A stretch of 64,000 nucleotides of DNA from Diphasiastrum complanatum. Lineage: Eukaryota > Streptophyta > Lycopodiopsida > Lycopodiales > Lycopodiaceae. A program made the position numbers and the translations under genes. The stretch covers positions 62,030,640 through 62,094,639 of the forward strand of contig CM055097.1 in the NCBI GenBank assembly GCA_029204225.1. The letters run 5' to 3'. Shown here piece by piece: positions 58,401 through 63,832 of this stretch. The notes under the pieces were generated by a model that was not told the origin of the DNA, searched no databases, and worked only from the letters and a program-made list of their open reading frames with translations. Positions within the stretch are counted from its first letter, which is position 1. The number at the start of each line of letters is the position of its first letter.

Positions 58401-59336
58401 TTTGTTTCTAGCTCTGACATTATTTTAAGGTGAAGAGGTTTGTAAATTAACATCATACCACATTCAGAGGAATAAATTTGGCGTTAGATAATACATTCCA
58501 TCACATTATTTAGAGTTGTTATTTATGTGGCTGCAATGAAGTCTATGATTGCACAGTTGATGATCTATAAAGTTCAATATGGTTGTGTTTCTCATTACAG
58601 AATTTTTTTCTTATTGCAAAATGCGGAGTTCACATTGCTCATACTCATTTCTTGAATCATTTCAGCTTGCTTCTCTTGGCCGAGTTGGTGAATTAGTTCT
58701 GACCCATATTTGGTGAATGGATATAGGCTCTGCATCACATTTTCCTGTACATGGACAAGCCTCAAGGTAGGGGCTTGGAAATGGCACGCAAGCACATAGC
58801 TGCTGCTCTTGTGGAACTGGCAAATATTCAAGCATCCTCCACTTTCCTATCCTCTCAATATGGTCTTGTATCTGGAGCAACAAATTCGACACAATCTACT
58901 GCCTCTGGACGGGCGGCAATTGGCTTTGACGTAAATGTGAATAGGAGGCTTTTGGCTCCTACTCCTCCAAGATCTATCAAGATACTGAGTTGGGAAGAGG
59001 TGAGTTTGAGACTTCAAAAAAGGAATGGTTTGTAGAAATAGTGAAATTACATGTCAGTTATTGTCTTGATTAAGTTCCAGTAAACCAAGTCCCAGCTAAT
59101 GGTTCCATGGTGTTATTTTTCTCTTGTATTGATAGTTCTAGCATATCGTGATGTCAAGTTTTAACGCAATTTTGGTGATGTCCTATTTCTAGGTACTAGC
59201 ATACTTTGAACACCTTTTGAACGATCTTCATCACATATGCTCTGTACCTTTAGATTTGGGACTTGAACCACTTTTACATTTTTTGGTGGATTTTCAAAAG
59301 TCTCATCCTGATCTCGTTGCAAGGGCTCGATTACAG
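13572..59336 (+). CDS. NAA35: NatC N-terminal acetyltransferase auxiliary subunit NAA35 (MAK10), 5' half, eight exons
   Basis: NAA35 is the large auxiliary subunit of NatC (with catalytic NAA30 and NAA38), which acetylates N-terminal methionines followed by hydrophobic residues, in the cytosol at the ribosome. Eight exons join in frame to about 374 codons. Diagnostic blocks are [19 protein letters not shown], the family hallmark [52 protein letters not shown] and [17 protein letters not shown]. Every junction obeys GT-AG, and the phases match (phase 1 at introns 1 and 5, phase 0 elsewhere). No stop or frameshift is seen, so the gene looks functional. Family members are usually about 700 residues, so roughly half lies beyond 64000. 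Introns 1, 2, 5 and 8 are huge and packed with transposons. Confidence 0.93.
13672..14440 (+). other. NAA35 intron 1, proximal part
   Basis: Mostly plain intron sequence. The stretch 14247-14325 (from AGCAGGGACTTCATTGGATT) is a diverged copy of 38386-38469 in intron 5, so a short dispersed repeat is present in both introns. No coding frame is credible here. Confidence 0.6.
14441..15065. mobile_element. Candidate MITE with imperfect terminal inverted repeats
   Basis: Left end TTTGGCCCAAAGTTGCAG then CGCGATCCGGAATGCG. The right end, read on the minus strand, gives GGCCAAATCTGAGTTGCAG then CGGATCGCAATCCG. The GATCCGG-rich subterminal blocks are inverted copies of each other around about 500 bp of AT-rich sequence with an internal TGGACATCAGTAGATGGTTT duplication (14648 and 14708). 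No transposase and no clear target duplication, so the superfamily is open. Confidence 0.5.
15223..15978 (-). repeat. LTR of a minus-strand Copia relic
   Basis: Plus-strand ends TGTTACGATTC and CACATAACA. It resembles the orphan LTR at 48937-49400 through a shared core (a CACAACCG-rich part, ATAACTGG with CCCATACCA, and TGGCTGATGCA). An internal block with GTTTTCCCACCTCTATATA recurs with GTTCTCCCACCTCTATATA, which lengthens this copy. It is adjacent to the Copia pol relic at 15985-17250 and sits where that relic's 3' LTR should be. Confidence 0.6.
15985..17250 (-). pseudogene. Copia pol relic (integrase to early RT)
   Basis: Minus-strand translation shows broken integrase pieces, then [54 protein letters not shown] and a decayed Y-x-DD-like segment near 16030. 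The [14 protein letters not shown] block is close to that of RE6, so this is a degraded cousin. Many stops; RT core and RNase H are gone. Confidence 0.75.
17251..17969. other. Intron 1 sequence without a recognised feature
   Basis: AT-rich; no domain, terminal repeat or RNA gene recognised. The last five bases (CACCT, 17965-17969) are the left target-site duplication of RE3. Confidence 0.6.
17970..18603 (-). repeat. RE3 3' LTR
   Basis: Plus-strand from CGTCAAATTTCAG (the terminal T of TGTCAAATTT is mutated) to TTAATTCTAACA. Contains a CACACGTGTG palindrome near 18128. Confidence 0.9.
18608..22547 (-). pseudogene. RE3 gag-pol polyprotein, broken
   Basis: Start chosen at [20 protein letters not shown] (22547). 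Gag includes a zinc knuckle [14 protein letters not shown], protease [12 protein letters not shown], pre-integrase [13 protein letters not shown] with [11 protein letters not shown], integrase [14 protein letters not shown], then [60 protein letters not shown], and RNase H with [29 protein letters not shown] and ADLLTKAL. Breaks: an in-frame stop at 21420-21422, a frameshift at about 20840 within the SDNGG block, two TGA codons near 20640-20680, a frameshift near 20010, and a break near 19211 at the RT/RNase H border. Confidence 0.9.
22984..23101 (-). repeat. 59-bp tandem duplication in RE3 leader
   Basis: Two nearly identical units, each starting with ACACGTGTGAGAARTACATC on the plus strand and ending ACATTACAAGT, lie between the 5' LTR and gag. 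Each carries a CACGTG core. Confidence 0.85.
23188..23200 (-). promoter_or_regulatory. RE3 primer-binding site
   Basis: Plus-strand GGCTCTGATACCA, i.e. TGGTATCAGAGCC on the element strand, directly beside the 5' LTR; complementary to initiator Met tRNA. Confidence 0.9.
23201..23842 (-). repeat. RE3 5' LTR
   Basis: Plus-strand TGTCAAATTTCAG to TTAATTCTAACA. Aligns along its length with 17970-18603. It contains several CACGTG cores: near 23368, 23553, 23756 and 23780. Confidence 0.92.
23848..24805 (+). other. Distal intron 1
   Basis: AT-rich intron sequence between RE3 and exon 2; nothing recognisable except the splice acceptor TTGCAG at its end. Confidence 0.6.
24806..24873 (+). CDS. NAA35: NAA35 exon 2
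   Basis: A 68-nt exon between acceptor TTGCAG (to 24805) and donor GAG/GTACTC. It completes the split Asp codon and encodes [20 protein letters not shown] then LE, the conserved segment directly before the MDPKMDAGM hallmark. It is isolated, 11.1 kb from exon 1 and 12.5 kb from exon 3. Confidence 0.92.
24874..26139 (+). other. Proximal intron 2
   Basis: AT-rich; a 73-codon open frame at 25096-25317 has no family I recognise and is probably chance. No terminal repeats found. Confidence 0.5.
26140..26300 (+). pseudogene. Copia RNase H scrap
   Basis: One frame gives [17 protein letters not shown], then a degraded GIEYNN segment, a stop, and [12 protein letters not shown]. This is the Copia KPxKxHWxAxKRILRYLKGT to YSDADWAGD block with the intervening part decayed. 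Confidence 0.7.
26301..27246 (+). other. Intron 2 sequence before RE4
   Basis: No domain seen. A TTTCACACGTGTGGATCC string near 26567 matches motifs in the RE3 LTR, so a small LTR scrap of that family may be present. Confidence 0.45.
27247..27900 (+). repeat. RE4 5' LTR
   Basis: Shares long blocks with 35802-36296 (CTAGAGTTACA, TAGTAGTGGATAACTAT, TTGATGATTAAT, GATAGGAGGATT). It carries an internal duplication of about 130 bp not present in the 3' copy: two GATGG to GGGTGGCCT units around 27659 and 27800. Confidence 0.7.
27901..28892 (+). other. RE4 interior, left part
   Basis: No gag frame is readable. A run of simple sequence at 28505-28615 separates the old element from the translocase fragment: a poly-T, an alternating GCGCGC/CACACA tract, a C run and a (CT)n tract. 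Confidence 0.5.
28523..28554. repeat. Alternating purine-pyrimidine microsatellite
   Basis: A continuous CGCGCG to CACACA tract of about 30 bp, followed within 60 bp by GCTCGCTCGCGCGC and (CT)n. Alternating purine-pyrimidine tracts of this type are classical Z-DNA formers. Confidence 0.8.
28893..29089 (+). pseudogene. Plastid ATP/ADP translocase (NTT/AATP) gene fragment
   Basis: One frame reads [38 protein letters not shown], then after a TGA (replacing the W of the usual TWVN) [20 protein letters not shown], and with a +1 shift SQEAL. This is the first transmembrane segment and following loop of the TLC-family plastid nucleotide transporter. Only about 65 codons are present; upstream and downstream exons are absent. 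With a stop and a frameshift it is a pseudogene fragment, apparently brought in by a transposon or by repair. Confidence 0.85.
29446..30016 (+). repeat. Tandem repeat array, about 110-bp unit
   Basis: Units start GAATGACACAGTTTYRCATA and contain TTGAAGTTCATCCGGGGGGA at about 29446, 29563, 29675 and, diverged, 29965. Inverted copies of the unit lie at 32140-32360. Confidence 0.8.
31485..31600. repeat. Near-perfect palindrome around (TA)n
   Basis: GCGTCCGCCATTCGCTTCC on the left is the inverse of GGAAGCGGATGGCGGACGC on the right, with only an alternating TA tract between. The DNA could extrude as a cruciform. Confidence 0.85.
33183..33416 (+). CDS. Hypothetical 77-codon reading frame of unknown origin
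   Basis: Begins [20 protein letters not shown], has an A/P-rich stretch, then a basic [20 protein letters not shown] segment and an acidic tail ([10 protein letters not shown]). A TATA-like GATAAATAGG at about 32999 lies 185 bp upstream. Three imperfect GAGAGCCAGTG/GAGAGCCAGGG units fall between. The frame stays open upstream for some 30 codons without an ATG. No family recognised; it could be a TE accessory frame. The 420 bp after it shows nothing. Confidence 0.35.
   Translation: MLRQTRQRHPELQIPAPVVAPAPAVELDLDEQIGMNFTRRQLIMVKERAARRRANQEAERERQNNAPDEGEESLEDP
34013..35110 (-). pseudogene. hAT transposase C-terminal relic
   Basis: Minus-strand blocks in different frames: [20 protein letters not shown], then [19 protein letters not shown] and LDRLVF of the hAT dimerisation domain, then an acidic/glycine tail ending in SSESEPEH and a stop at 34013. 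About 100 bp of extra sequence splits the TCISS from the CERNWS motif, and a (CT)n tract (34397-34480) lies between the domain and the tail. The N-terminal BED finger and catalytic D residues are absent. Confidence 0.8.
34397..34480. repeat. (CT)n microsatellite
   Basis: About 84 bp of nearly pure CT with one TGTC interruption, inside the hAT relic. Confidence 0.95.
35180..35600 (+). pseudogene. RE4 integrase C-terminus with tripled motif
   Basis: One frame gives [20 protein letters not shown], then [13 protein letters not shown], both typical of the Gypsy integrase C-terminal region. Next the [13 protein letters not shown] block, normally single, occurs three times in a 63-bp tandem triplication (about 35391-35580), all in frame. 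Stops occur before the triplication. Confidence 0.85.
35802..36296 (+). repeat. RE4 3' LTR
   Basis: Starts TGTTATATCCC after a GGGAGGGAAGTA polypurine tract and aligns with 27247-27900; shorter because it lacks the internal duplication. Confidence 0.75.
36297..37351 (+). other. Distal intron 2
   Basis: AT-rich intron; no TE domain or repeat recognised. It ends at the exon 3 acceptor (GTACAG). Confidence 0.6.
37352..37492 (+). CDS. NAA35: NAA35 exon 3 (MDPKMDAGM hallmark)
   Basis: 47 codons in phase 0, beginning [20 protein letters not shown] and ending [10 protein letters not shown]. The MDPKMDAGM string is the best-known signature of the Mak10/NAA35 family. Acceptor GTACAG/ATT, donor GAG/GTAAGA. 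Confidence 0.95.
37593..37760 (+). CDS. NAA35: NAA35 exon 4
   Basis: 56 codons, [20 protein letters not shown] onward to TAGHNYE; corresponds to the conserved W-x-G-x-S-L-A-Q-T-V-F helix region. It follows a normal 100-bp intron with acceptor TTACAG; the donor is GAG/GTTGGT. Confidence 0.95.
37999..38146 (+). CDS. NAA35: NAA35 exon 5
   Basis: 49 codons plus one base: [20 protein letters not shown] through a basic patch ([13 protein letters not shown]). Acceptor TTGCAG, donor GAAG/GTATTG. The following intron is 19,974 bp. Confidence 0.93.
38147..39579 (+). other. Proximal intron 5
   Basis: Contains at 38386-38469 a diverged copy of the intron 1 repeat at 14247-14325 (GGGACTTCACTTGATTGGCT and GGTCTGCCCCTCACCTCT). 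The remainder shows no recognisable feature. Confidence 0.55.
39580..41030 (-). pseudogene. Copia pol relic (integrase tail to RT)
   Basis: Minus-strand order: [20 protein letters not shown] and [14 protein letters not shown] (integrase tail) at 41030-40838, then RT pieces [45 protein letters not shown], a decayed Y-x-DDL and LMTPRRPT-like remains. Numerous stops and shifts. Upstream of 41030 the expected Copia integrase core is missing and a Gypsy gag takes its place in the same open frame. Confidence 0.75.
41031..41679 (-). pseudogene. Gypsy gag relic fused to Copia integrase
   Basis: Minus strand from ATG at 41679: a coiled-coil-like N-terminus ([20 protein letters not shown]), [16 protein letters not shown], a stop, then [33 protein letters not shown] and [20 protein letters not shown], a typical Gypsy retrotransposon gag. 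At about 41030 the frame passes without a break into Copia integrase sequence. Confidence 0.8.
41680..43000. other. Intron 5 segment with homopolymer runs
   Basis: No coding domain. Should contain the leader or LTR of the minus-strand Gypsy gag above, but no primer-binding site or LTR pair was found. C/G runs at about 42350, 42430 and 42515. A perfect 10-bp hairpin GGGGAGAAGA/TCTTCTCCCC spans 42322-42349. Confidence 0.45.
43001..43049 (+). repeat. RE5 5' LTR remnant
   Basis: ACACACCGGCTT through GATTCACGAGCTTGG to GGCTTGTGACA matches the end of the 3' LTR (about 48866-48914). Sequence before 43001 does not match. Confidence 0.8.
43052..43064 (+). promoter_or_regulatory. RE5 primer-binding site
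   Basis: TGGTATCAGAGCC two bases after the LTR end; initiator Met tRNA complement. A leader of about 770 bp with two GTTCTAGAGAGAGAAA copies (43068 and 43089) follows before gag. Confidence 0.9.
43838..45243 (+). pseudogene. RE5 gag and protease
   Basis: Starts [20 protein letters not shown]; a gag core ([29 protein letters not shown]) runs to a frameshift near 44370. It continues in another frame with [20 protein letters not shown] and [12 protein letters not shown], a basic linker, then [13 protein letters not shown], a zinc-knuckle remnant lacking its histidine. Protease [12 protein letters not shown] has its catalytic Asp at 45127. A TAG at 45241 separates it from the RT frame. Confidence 0.85.
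45274..48437 (+). pseudogene. RE5 RT, RNase H, integrase and chromodomain
   Basis: [67 protein letters not shown] (catalytic IDD). RNase [25 protein letters not shown]. Integrase: [40 protein letters not shown], then about 25 residues missing before [32 protein letters not shown] carries the glutamate. The end shows [16 protein letters not shown] and a chromodomain-like [20 protein letters not shown]. Stops: TGA 46087, TAG 46951, TAG 47698, TAG 47710; a frameshift near 48090. Confidence 0.9.
48480..48914 (+). repeat. RE5 3' LTR
   Basis: Begins TGTTAGAGTCC after a GAGGAGGGAAGGA polypurine tract and ends GGCTTGTGACA. Confidence 0.85.
48921..49400 (-). repeat. Orphan LTR with primer-binding site, minus orientation
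   Basis: GCTGCTCTGATACCA (48921-48934 region) is an inverse tRNA-iMet primer-binding site; two bases later TGTTACAACTCCC starts an LTR related to that at 15223-15978. The interior of this element should lie at lower coordinates but RE5 is there instead, so RE5 probably inserted just inside the primer-binding site. The right end is approximate. Confidence 0.65.
49442..49839 (-). repeat. RE6 3' LTR
   Basis: Plus-strand TGAAGAATTATTAG to CATTACTCTTCAACA. The polypurine tract, read on the element strand TTAAGGGGGGG, adjoins it at 49840-49850. Confidence 0.95.
49834..53984 (-). CDS. RE6 gag-pol polyprotein (one apparent 1-nt frameshift)
   Basis: Start [20 protein letters not shown] (53984). Gag (about residues 1-290) has knuckle [14 protein letters not shown]. 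Protease [13 protein letters not shown]. Integrase [103 protein letters not shown]; RNase [60 protein letters not shown]. About 1088 codons are open, then near 50808 the frame shifts by one just before YVDD. The sequence reads as if one G of a Leu-Val codon pair was lost. The final 339-codon frame ends with TGA inside the first bases of the 3' LTR. Confidence 0.93.
54439..54453 (-). promoter_or_regulatory. RE6 primer-binding site
   Basis: Plus-strand CCTGCTTTGATACCA, i.e. TGGTATCAAAGCAGG on the element strand, adjoining the 5' LTR; the common Copia iMet variant. The leader between it and gag is about 450 bp. Confidence 0.88.
54454..54851 (-). repeat. RE6 5' LTR
   Basis: Same 398 bp as 49442-49839, with no difference seen on reading both. 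Confidence 0.95.
54852..56667 (+). pseudogene. LINE (non-LTR) reverse transcriptase relic
   Basis: Blocks: [103 protein letters not shown] (YADD at 55603-55614), GKTKVMVFN and [10 protein letters not shown]. It then continues through a thumb-like region to about 56667. Frameshifts near 55160, 55395 and 55690 and stops inactivate it. The upstream part probably continues left of RE6 (49400-49441). KAFDSVPR in the third RT block differs from the KAYDxV usual in plant L1 elements. Confidence 0.85.
56930..57225 (-). pseudogene. LINE C-terminal zinc-finger segment, inverted
   Basis: Minus strand: [17 protein letters not shown], a [23 protein letters not shown] and YEIRG, then [20 protein letters not shown]. 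This is the CxxC-x(n)-HxxxxC finger at the end of many LINE ORF2 proteins. Three stops each fit loss of a C from CAG or CGA. It points toward the RT relic, not away from it as in an intact element. Confidence 0.75.
57226..58120 (+). other. Distal intron 5 with a tandem duplication
   Basis: AT-rich. An 82-bp unit beginning TCAGAACAAGAGTTGCARAA occurs twice, at 57899-57980 and 57981-58061. Otherwise nothing recognised before the exon 6 acceptor. Confidence 0.65.
58121..58200 (+). CDS. NAA35: NAA35 exon 6
   Basis: 80 nt; the first two bases complete the codon split by intron 5, then [20 protein letters not shown] and RMRFRK. Acceptor TTGTAG, donor AAG/GTCTCT. It matches the C-x-x-x-L-C-R-x-x-F segment of the family and is only 80 nt long after a 20-kb intron, so automated gene finders would easily miss it. 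Confidence 0.9.
58201..58726 (+). other. NAA35 intron 6
   Basis: 526 bp, AT-rich, no insertion recognised; CT-rich donor side and acceptor ATATAG. Confidence 0.7.
58727..58999 (+). CDS. NAA35: NAA35 exon 7
   Basis: 91 codons: [35 protein letters not shown], and after a variable S/T-rich stretch [20 protein letters not shown] and ILSWEE. The left boundary at acceptor ATATAG/GCT is chosen because it keeps phase 0 and joins naturally to RMRFRK. Donor GAG/GTGAGT. Confidence 0.9.
59193..59336 (+). CDS. NAA35: NAA35 exon 8
   Basis: 48 codons, [20 protein letters not shown] to LVARARLQ, matching the segment that follows the P-P-R/K-I block in NAA35. Acceptor TTCTAG, donor CAG/GTACAT. Intron 8 then holds RE7 and runs beyond the window with the remaining exons. 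Confidence 0.93.
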
Positions 59337-59494
59337 GTACATGAACCAAAGTCACCTTTCTATTATACTCAAATGATTGACAGTAGAAACCTGTGAGAAT
59401 GCATGTGTTGTTTCAGTGACAGTTCCATGTATTAGAGGATGTAAATAAATCTGTGGTGTTAAGTAGTTGAAGTTATGAGCACAGCTACATAACT

Positions 59495-60300
59495 TCAACT
59501 CCTATTACAAATGTGCTTCAACCAACTCTTTCTAGATCCATTTATGCAGCCAGTTTCATGGCTCAACGGAATCCTTGTTGTTACAACTGACACAAATGAA
59601 GGCTGTGGGCTATTTATTATAGTTTTGGAAATTTCTCTGAAAGTAGACGGATCCTTGGTTTCGAATACTGTGGCCATATATGCAAATTGTACCCCATCTT
59701 CATGATGATCCTCCTGTCGAACCTCCTGTTGATCTTGATCTTCATGATGATCCTCCCGTCGATCCTCTTGTCGATCCTGATCTTCATTTTGCTTTTCAAG
59801 TCTAGCCGATCTCCTAGTCCCCCTGTTCCATAATGACACTATCCTTGATAGTTTCATAGTACCATCTAGGTAATCTTCTAGCTTCTGATGTAGGATGCTT
59901 TCTTCCTGGTGAAGTAGGAGGTGACCCATATACTTGATCTCTCCTTCCTCTTTCCTTTCTCAACCGAGGTCACTCTAGGTACTTGGATTGGCATAGGCAA
60001 TACATGTGTCGATTCAAGCTCCTGTAATGACTCGTCACACAAGATAGGAATTCCTCCATCTTGCTTCCTATCATAAGGTATCTCTGTATCTTTACAAATT
60101 CATCAGGTTACATCCCTGCTTATGACGACTTTCTTACTCTCCAAGTCATACAACCTGTATCCCTTCTCTTGACTATCATATCCAAGGAATAAACACTTGG
60201 TCGCCTTAGAATCCAATTTGCTCCTGGAATCCTTAGGTATGTGAGCATAAGCAAGACTTCGAAACACTCTCAAATGACTTGCATCTGCTTTCTGACCCAT
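59495..60300 (-). pseudogene. Copia relic (integrase tail and linker), target of RE7
   Basis: Minus strand: [48 protein letters not shown] (60300-60103), then after frame changes a Q/D/E/H-rich linker (RRSARLEKQNEDQDRQEDRR and similar repeats) and FETKDPSTFREIS. It breaks off at 60302-60305, where RE7 starts. 59337-59494 is plain intron 8. Confidence 0.85.
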
Positions 60301-60305
60301 GTAAG

Positions 60306-60734
60306 TGTTAGAAATAAATGACTATGCTAAAGTTAATCCATAGGTTACCTTGACCCAAAAGGTCGAGATTTGTGTAACCATGGGTATTTAGTTATTTAAG
60401 CCATCTTAAGTTTGTCTTAAGTTCAGTTGGACCCAATTTTGGTCATGTACTGACTCGTGAGTCCTTAGGGGTCTAATTTTGTTTAGGGGCCCTATCATTT
60501 AGTAAGTGGTTAACCTTAGGGTTTGGTGGCATTTGGTCACATCCAGGTAGAGTACTTAGATGCTCATTGTGTATTCCATTTTTACAGTTTGGCTAAGCAT
60601 TGCTCTCCATTGCTCTTGTTGCTGTTTTCTCTCTCTCTCTCTCTTAGAGTTGGGTGCCCAACCTCTTCTCTCTTGTTTTCTGTGGAGATTGATTGATAAC
60701 TAGATCTTGGTGACTTGACTCTTGCTTTCCTACA
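60306..60734 (+). repeat. RE7 5' LTR
   Basis: TGTTAGAAATAAATGAC to CTTTCCTACA, 429 bp, followed by TGGTATCA, the first eight bases of a Met-tRNA primer-binding site, which then breaks off. A (CT)n tract lies at about 60631-60647. Confidence 0.88.
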
Positions 60735-60737
60735 TGG

Positions 60738-61290
60738 TATCAACACTCAAAAGAAGAAAGGGAAGTGCCATTATTGCAAAAGGTATGGGCACTTCATCAA
60801 GGATTGTAAGAAGAAGCTTGTGAAAGAGGAGAGTAAAGGAATTGATACTAGTGCTTCACTTGCTACTTTGGAGCAAGAGCTTGAAGCTAGTGGTGATCTC
60901 TTCAACCAAGACTATGCTTTTGTGTCTAATAGTGCTTCTACTAGTACTACTACATCTATGAGGAATTCAGATTCTGTTTTGCAAGAAGCATTCACTAAAT
61001 TAGTGAAAGTGCAAAATGGAAGTAAGGTACAATGTGCGGATGATGCATCTTATTCTATTCATGGAATTGGAATTGTAGCCATCATTTTGCCTAGTAGTGA
61101 AGAAAAGTACATTAAGAATGTGCTTTATGTTCCGGGAATCAAGAAGAATCTTCTTTCGGTTTCAACTATGTTGAAGCAAGGACTAGTTGTTGAGTTCAAA
61201 GAAGATAAGTGTCTTGTCAAGGATCCTAAAAGATCACTCTTGATTATTGTTTTGGGAACAATGCATGCTGTTCATTATGGATACCTATGA
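60738..61290 (+). pseudogene. RE7 gag zinc knuckle and degenerate protease
   Basis: Opens with the knuckle CHYCKRYGHFIKDC and KKKLVKEES. The aspartic protease region keeps its downstream blocks (YIKNVLYVPGIKKNLLSV, KQGLVVEFKEDKCLVKD), but the catalytic D-S/T-G triad cannot be found where it should be (an S/T-rich stretch instead). Confidence 0.8.
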
Positions 61291-62030
61291 GCGACGAATT
61301 CCCTCTACATGTCTTGTTGCTTCTACATCACAATCATTGGAGTTGGCTGAATTGTGGCACACAAGGTTTGGGCATCTCAACTTTGCGAGTTTGAAGAAGC
61401 TTAATATGGTAGAAGACATTCCTACTATTGAGCAGCCGGAAGGGCATGTATGCGAGGGGTGCATACTTGGAAAGTTTGGAAACCTTTTCCAATTGATGGA
61501 ACTATAAGGGTTCTTGATAAATTTGATTTGGTTCATAGTGATGTTTGTGGTCCAATGAGGACCGAATCCCTTGGAAAGTGCATCTATTTTGTGACTTTTA
61601 TTCATGACTTTTCTCGTTTTACATGGATCTATCCTATGAAGGCTAAATCGGAAGTTTTTCAACGTTTCAAAGATTTTCTAGCAATGGTGGAAAATCAGTT
61701 TGGGCATTCTTTGAAGACCCTACGCACCGATAGAGGAGGGGAATATATTAAGAATACGTTCGGTGCATTTCTTTGAGAAAAGGGAATTCTACATCAAATG
61801 ACAACTCCCTATATGCCTCAACAGAATGGTGTTGCCGAGCGAAAGAATCGCACACTTATGGAGATGACCCGTTGCATGCTCAAAGCAAAGGGGCTGCCTC
61901 ACAAGTTTTGGGCTGAAGCGGTTATAACGGCAGCATATATAAGCAATCGTTGTCCTACTAAGGGGGAGTTAAATGCATTTTTGTTGGCTATAGTAGTGAA
62001 AGCAAAGGCTATAGGCTGTTCAATTTGAGC
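61291..62030 (+). pseudogene. RE7 integrase
   Basis: ELWHTRFGHLNFASLKKL, CEGCILGK, then in another frame LVHSDVCGPMRTES, FIHDFSRFTWIYPMKAKSEV, LRTDRGGEYI, a TGA, and [20 protein letters not shown]. At NRCPTKG about 65 residues are missing before the KCIFVGYSSESKGYRLF block at about 61970. Confidence 0.85.
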
Positions 62031-63790
62031 ACTAACAAGATTATTGTTAGTCGTGATGTGCATTTTGATGAAAAGACTTCATTGGATGTGGCCCCAACTC
62101 ATATCTTGAATGGGGACAGCCCACATAGTGTGAATGTTGAAGTTTTTTCAGATTTGGTACCATCTTCTATTGCTGGAGATAAGGGGCAACAATCAACCAG
62201 TTTCGACCTGCCCAACACCTCATCAAGTTTAGAGCCTAATGTTCATCAAGAACCGCCCATTGTTGCTCATAATCAGCCCGCAGGAACTGTTGGACAGCAA
62301 GGACCAGTTTTGGAAGATCTTGGACAGCCAAGTGCGGTGTCGGATGATCTTGGACAGCAAATTGTAAGAAGAGACATGGCTGTTGGACAGCCCAAAACAG
62401 TCCCACGGTGGCTGTTGTCGACTTTGCTGGGCAGCAAAGTAAGTTCATTTTATGATGGAAAGACACGTGCCTCTACAAAATCACTGGACTATGCTGATTT
62501 TTCAGATTTTGCTCTTACATCTCATGGAGATGTTGCAGAAGAACCTGTTTTTTATGAGCAGGCCAAGGGAGTAAAATGTTGGGAGGATGCGATGCAAGAT
62601 GAGTATGACTCACTTATGAAGAACCAGATTTGGGTTGTTGTTGACCTTCCTCATGGGAAGAAGGCAATTGGTTCTAAATGGGTATAAAAAATCAAGTATA
62701 AGGCAGATGGTACCATTGAAAGGTACAAGGCAAGGCTCGTTGCCAAAGGCTATGCTCAGTAAAAGGGGATTTGATTATGAGGAGACTTTTTCTCCTACTG
62801 CTCGGATGACTACCGTGAGGGTAGTAACCTCTTTGGCTGCCCACTTTGGTTGGTGTTTGCGGCAACTTGACATAAAGACAACATTCCTCAATGGTGATCT
62901 CAATGAGGAAGTGTACCTTCAACAACCTGCTGGTTTTTTGGTTGAAGGCCAAGAAGATAAAGTTTGTCTTCTTAAGAAGGCACTTTATGGAGTGATGCAA
63001 GCTCCGAGGATGTGGTATCAAAAGATACATGCCTACTTTTGTGATCGAGGGTTTACTAATAGTCCTAGCGAATCTACTTTTTATGTCAAAGCATACTTCA
63101 GATTATATCATCATTATTTTGCTTTATGTTGATGATATCATTATTACGGGAAGTAATGAGCAGCAGATTGATGCCGTAATACTTGATCTTGGTATGGTTT
63201 TTGAAACCTCAGATGTAGGCCTATTGTACTTTTATCTTGGTCTTGAATTTGTACAAAAAGGGGCTGGAATTTTCATCTCTCAAAAACGCTACATTGGGCA
63301 GATTTTGAAGCGGTTCAAGATGGAAGATTGCAAGCCGGTTGCTACACCTATGGAGACAGGTCTGAAATTAAGTAGTCAAGGTGATGGTGAATCATTTGAC
63401 ACCATTTTTTATTGTCAAGCTATTGGCTGTCTCATTTACCTATGTAATTCAAGACTGGACATTTCTTATAGTGTCTCACTCATGAGTCAATTCATGCATG
63501 CCCCGATGACATCACATTGGAAAGTGTTGAAGAAGATCTTTTGATATCTTCAAGGAACAAGAAGTCATGGACTGGTTTTTCTTGCTTGTGATGATGCATG
63601 TTTGGTTGGTTTTAGTGACTCGGATTGGGGTGGAGATCAAGACACTAGACGCTCTACAAGTGGACATTGCTTTTTCTATGGAAATTTTGCAATTTTGTGG
63701 TCAAGTAAAAAGCAGCCCACTGTTGCTACTTCTTCTAGTGAGGCAGAATATAGAGCGATATTTTCAGCCACAACGGAGTGTTAATGGCTG
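62031..63790 (+). pseudogene. RE7 linker, RT and partial RNase H
   Basis: IIVSRDVHFDEKT, a linker with repeated LGQQ/VGQP phrases, then KCWEDAMQDEYDSLMKNQIW, a TAA after [16 protein letters not shown] with a TAA, RQLDIKTTFLNGDLNEEVYL, LYVDDIIITG in a shifted frame, GFSDSDWGGDQDTRRSTSGH and SSKKQPTVATSSSEAEYRAI. The rest of RNase H (DNQSA, ADIFTK) is deleted; the 3' LTR begins 43 bp after the last stop. Confidence 0.88.
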
Positions 63791-63832
63791 AGAAGACAAG
63801 ATTTCAATTTTTGCATTGTCATTTAAGGAGGA

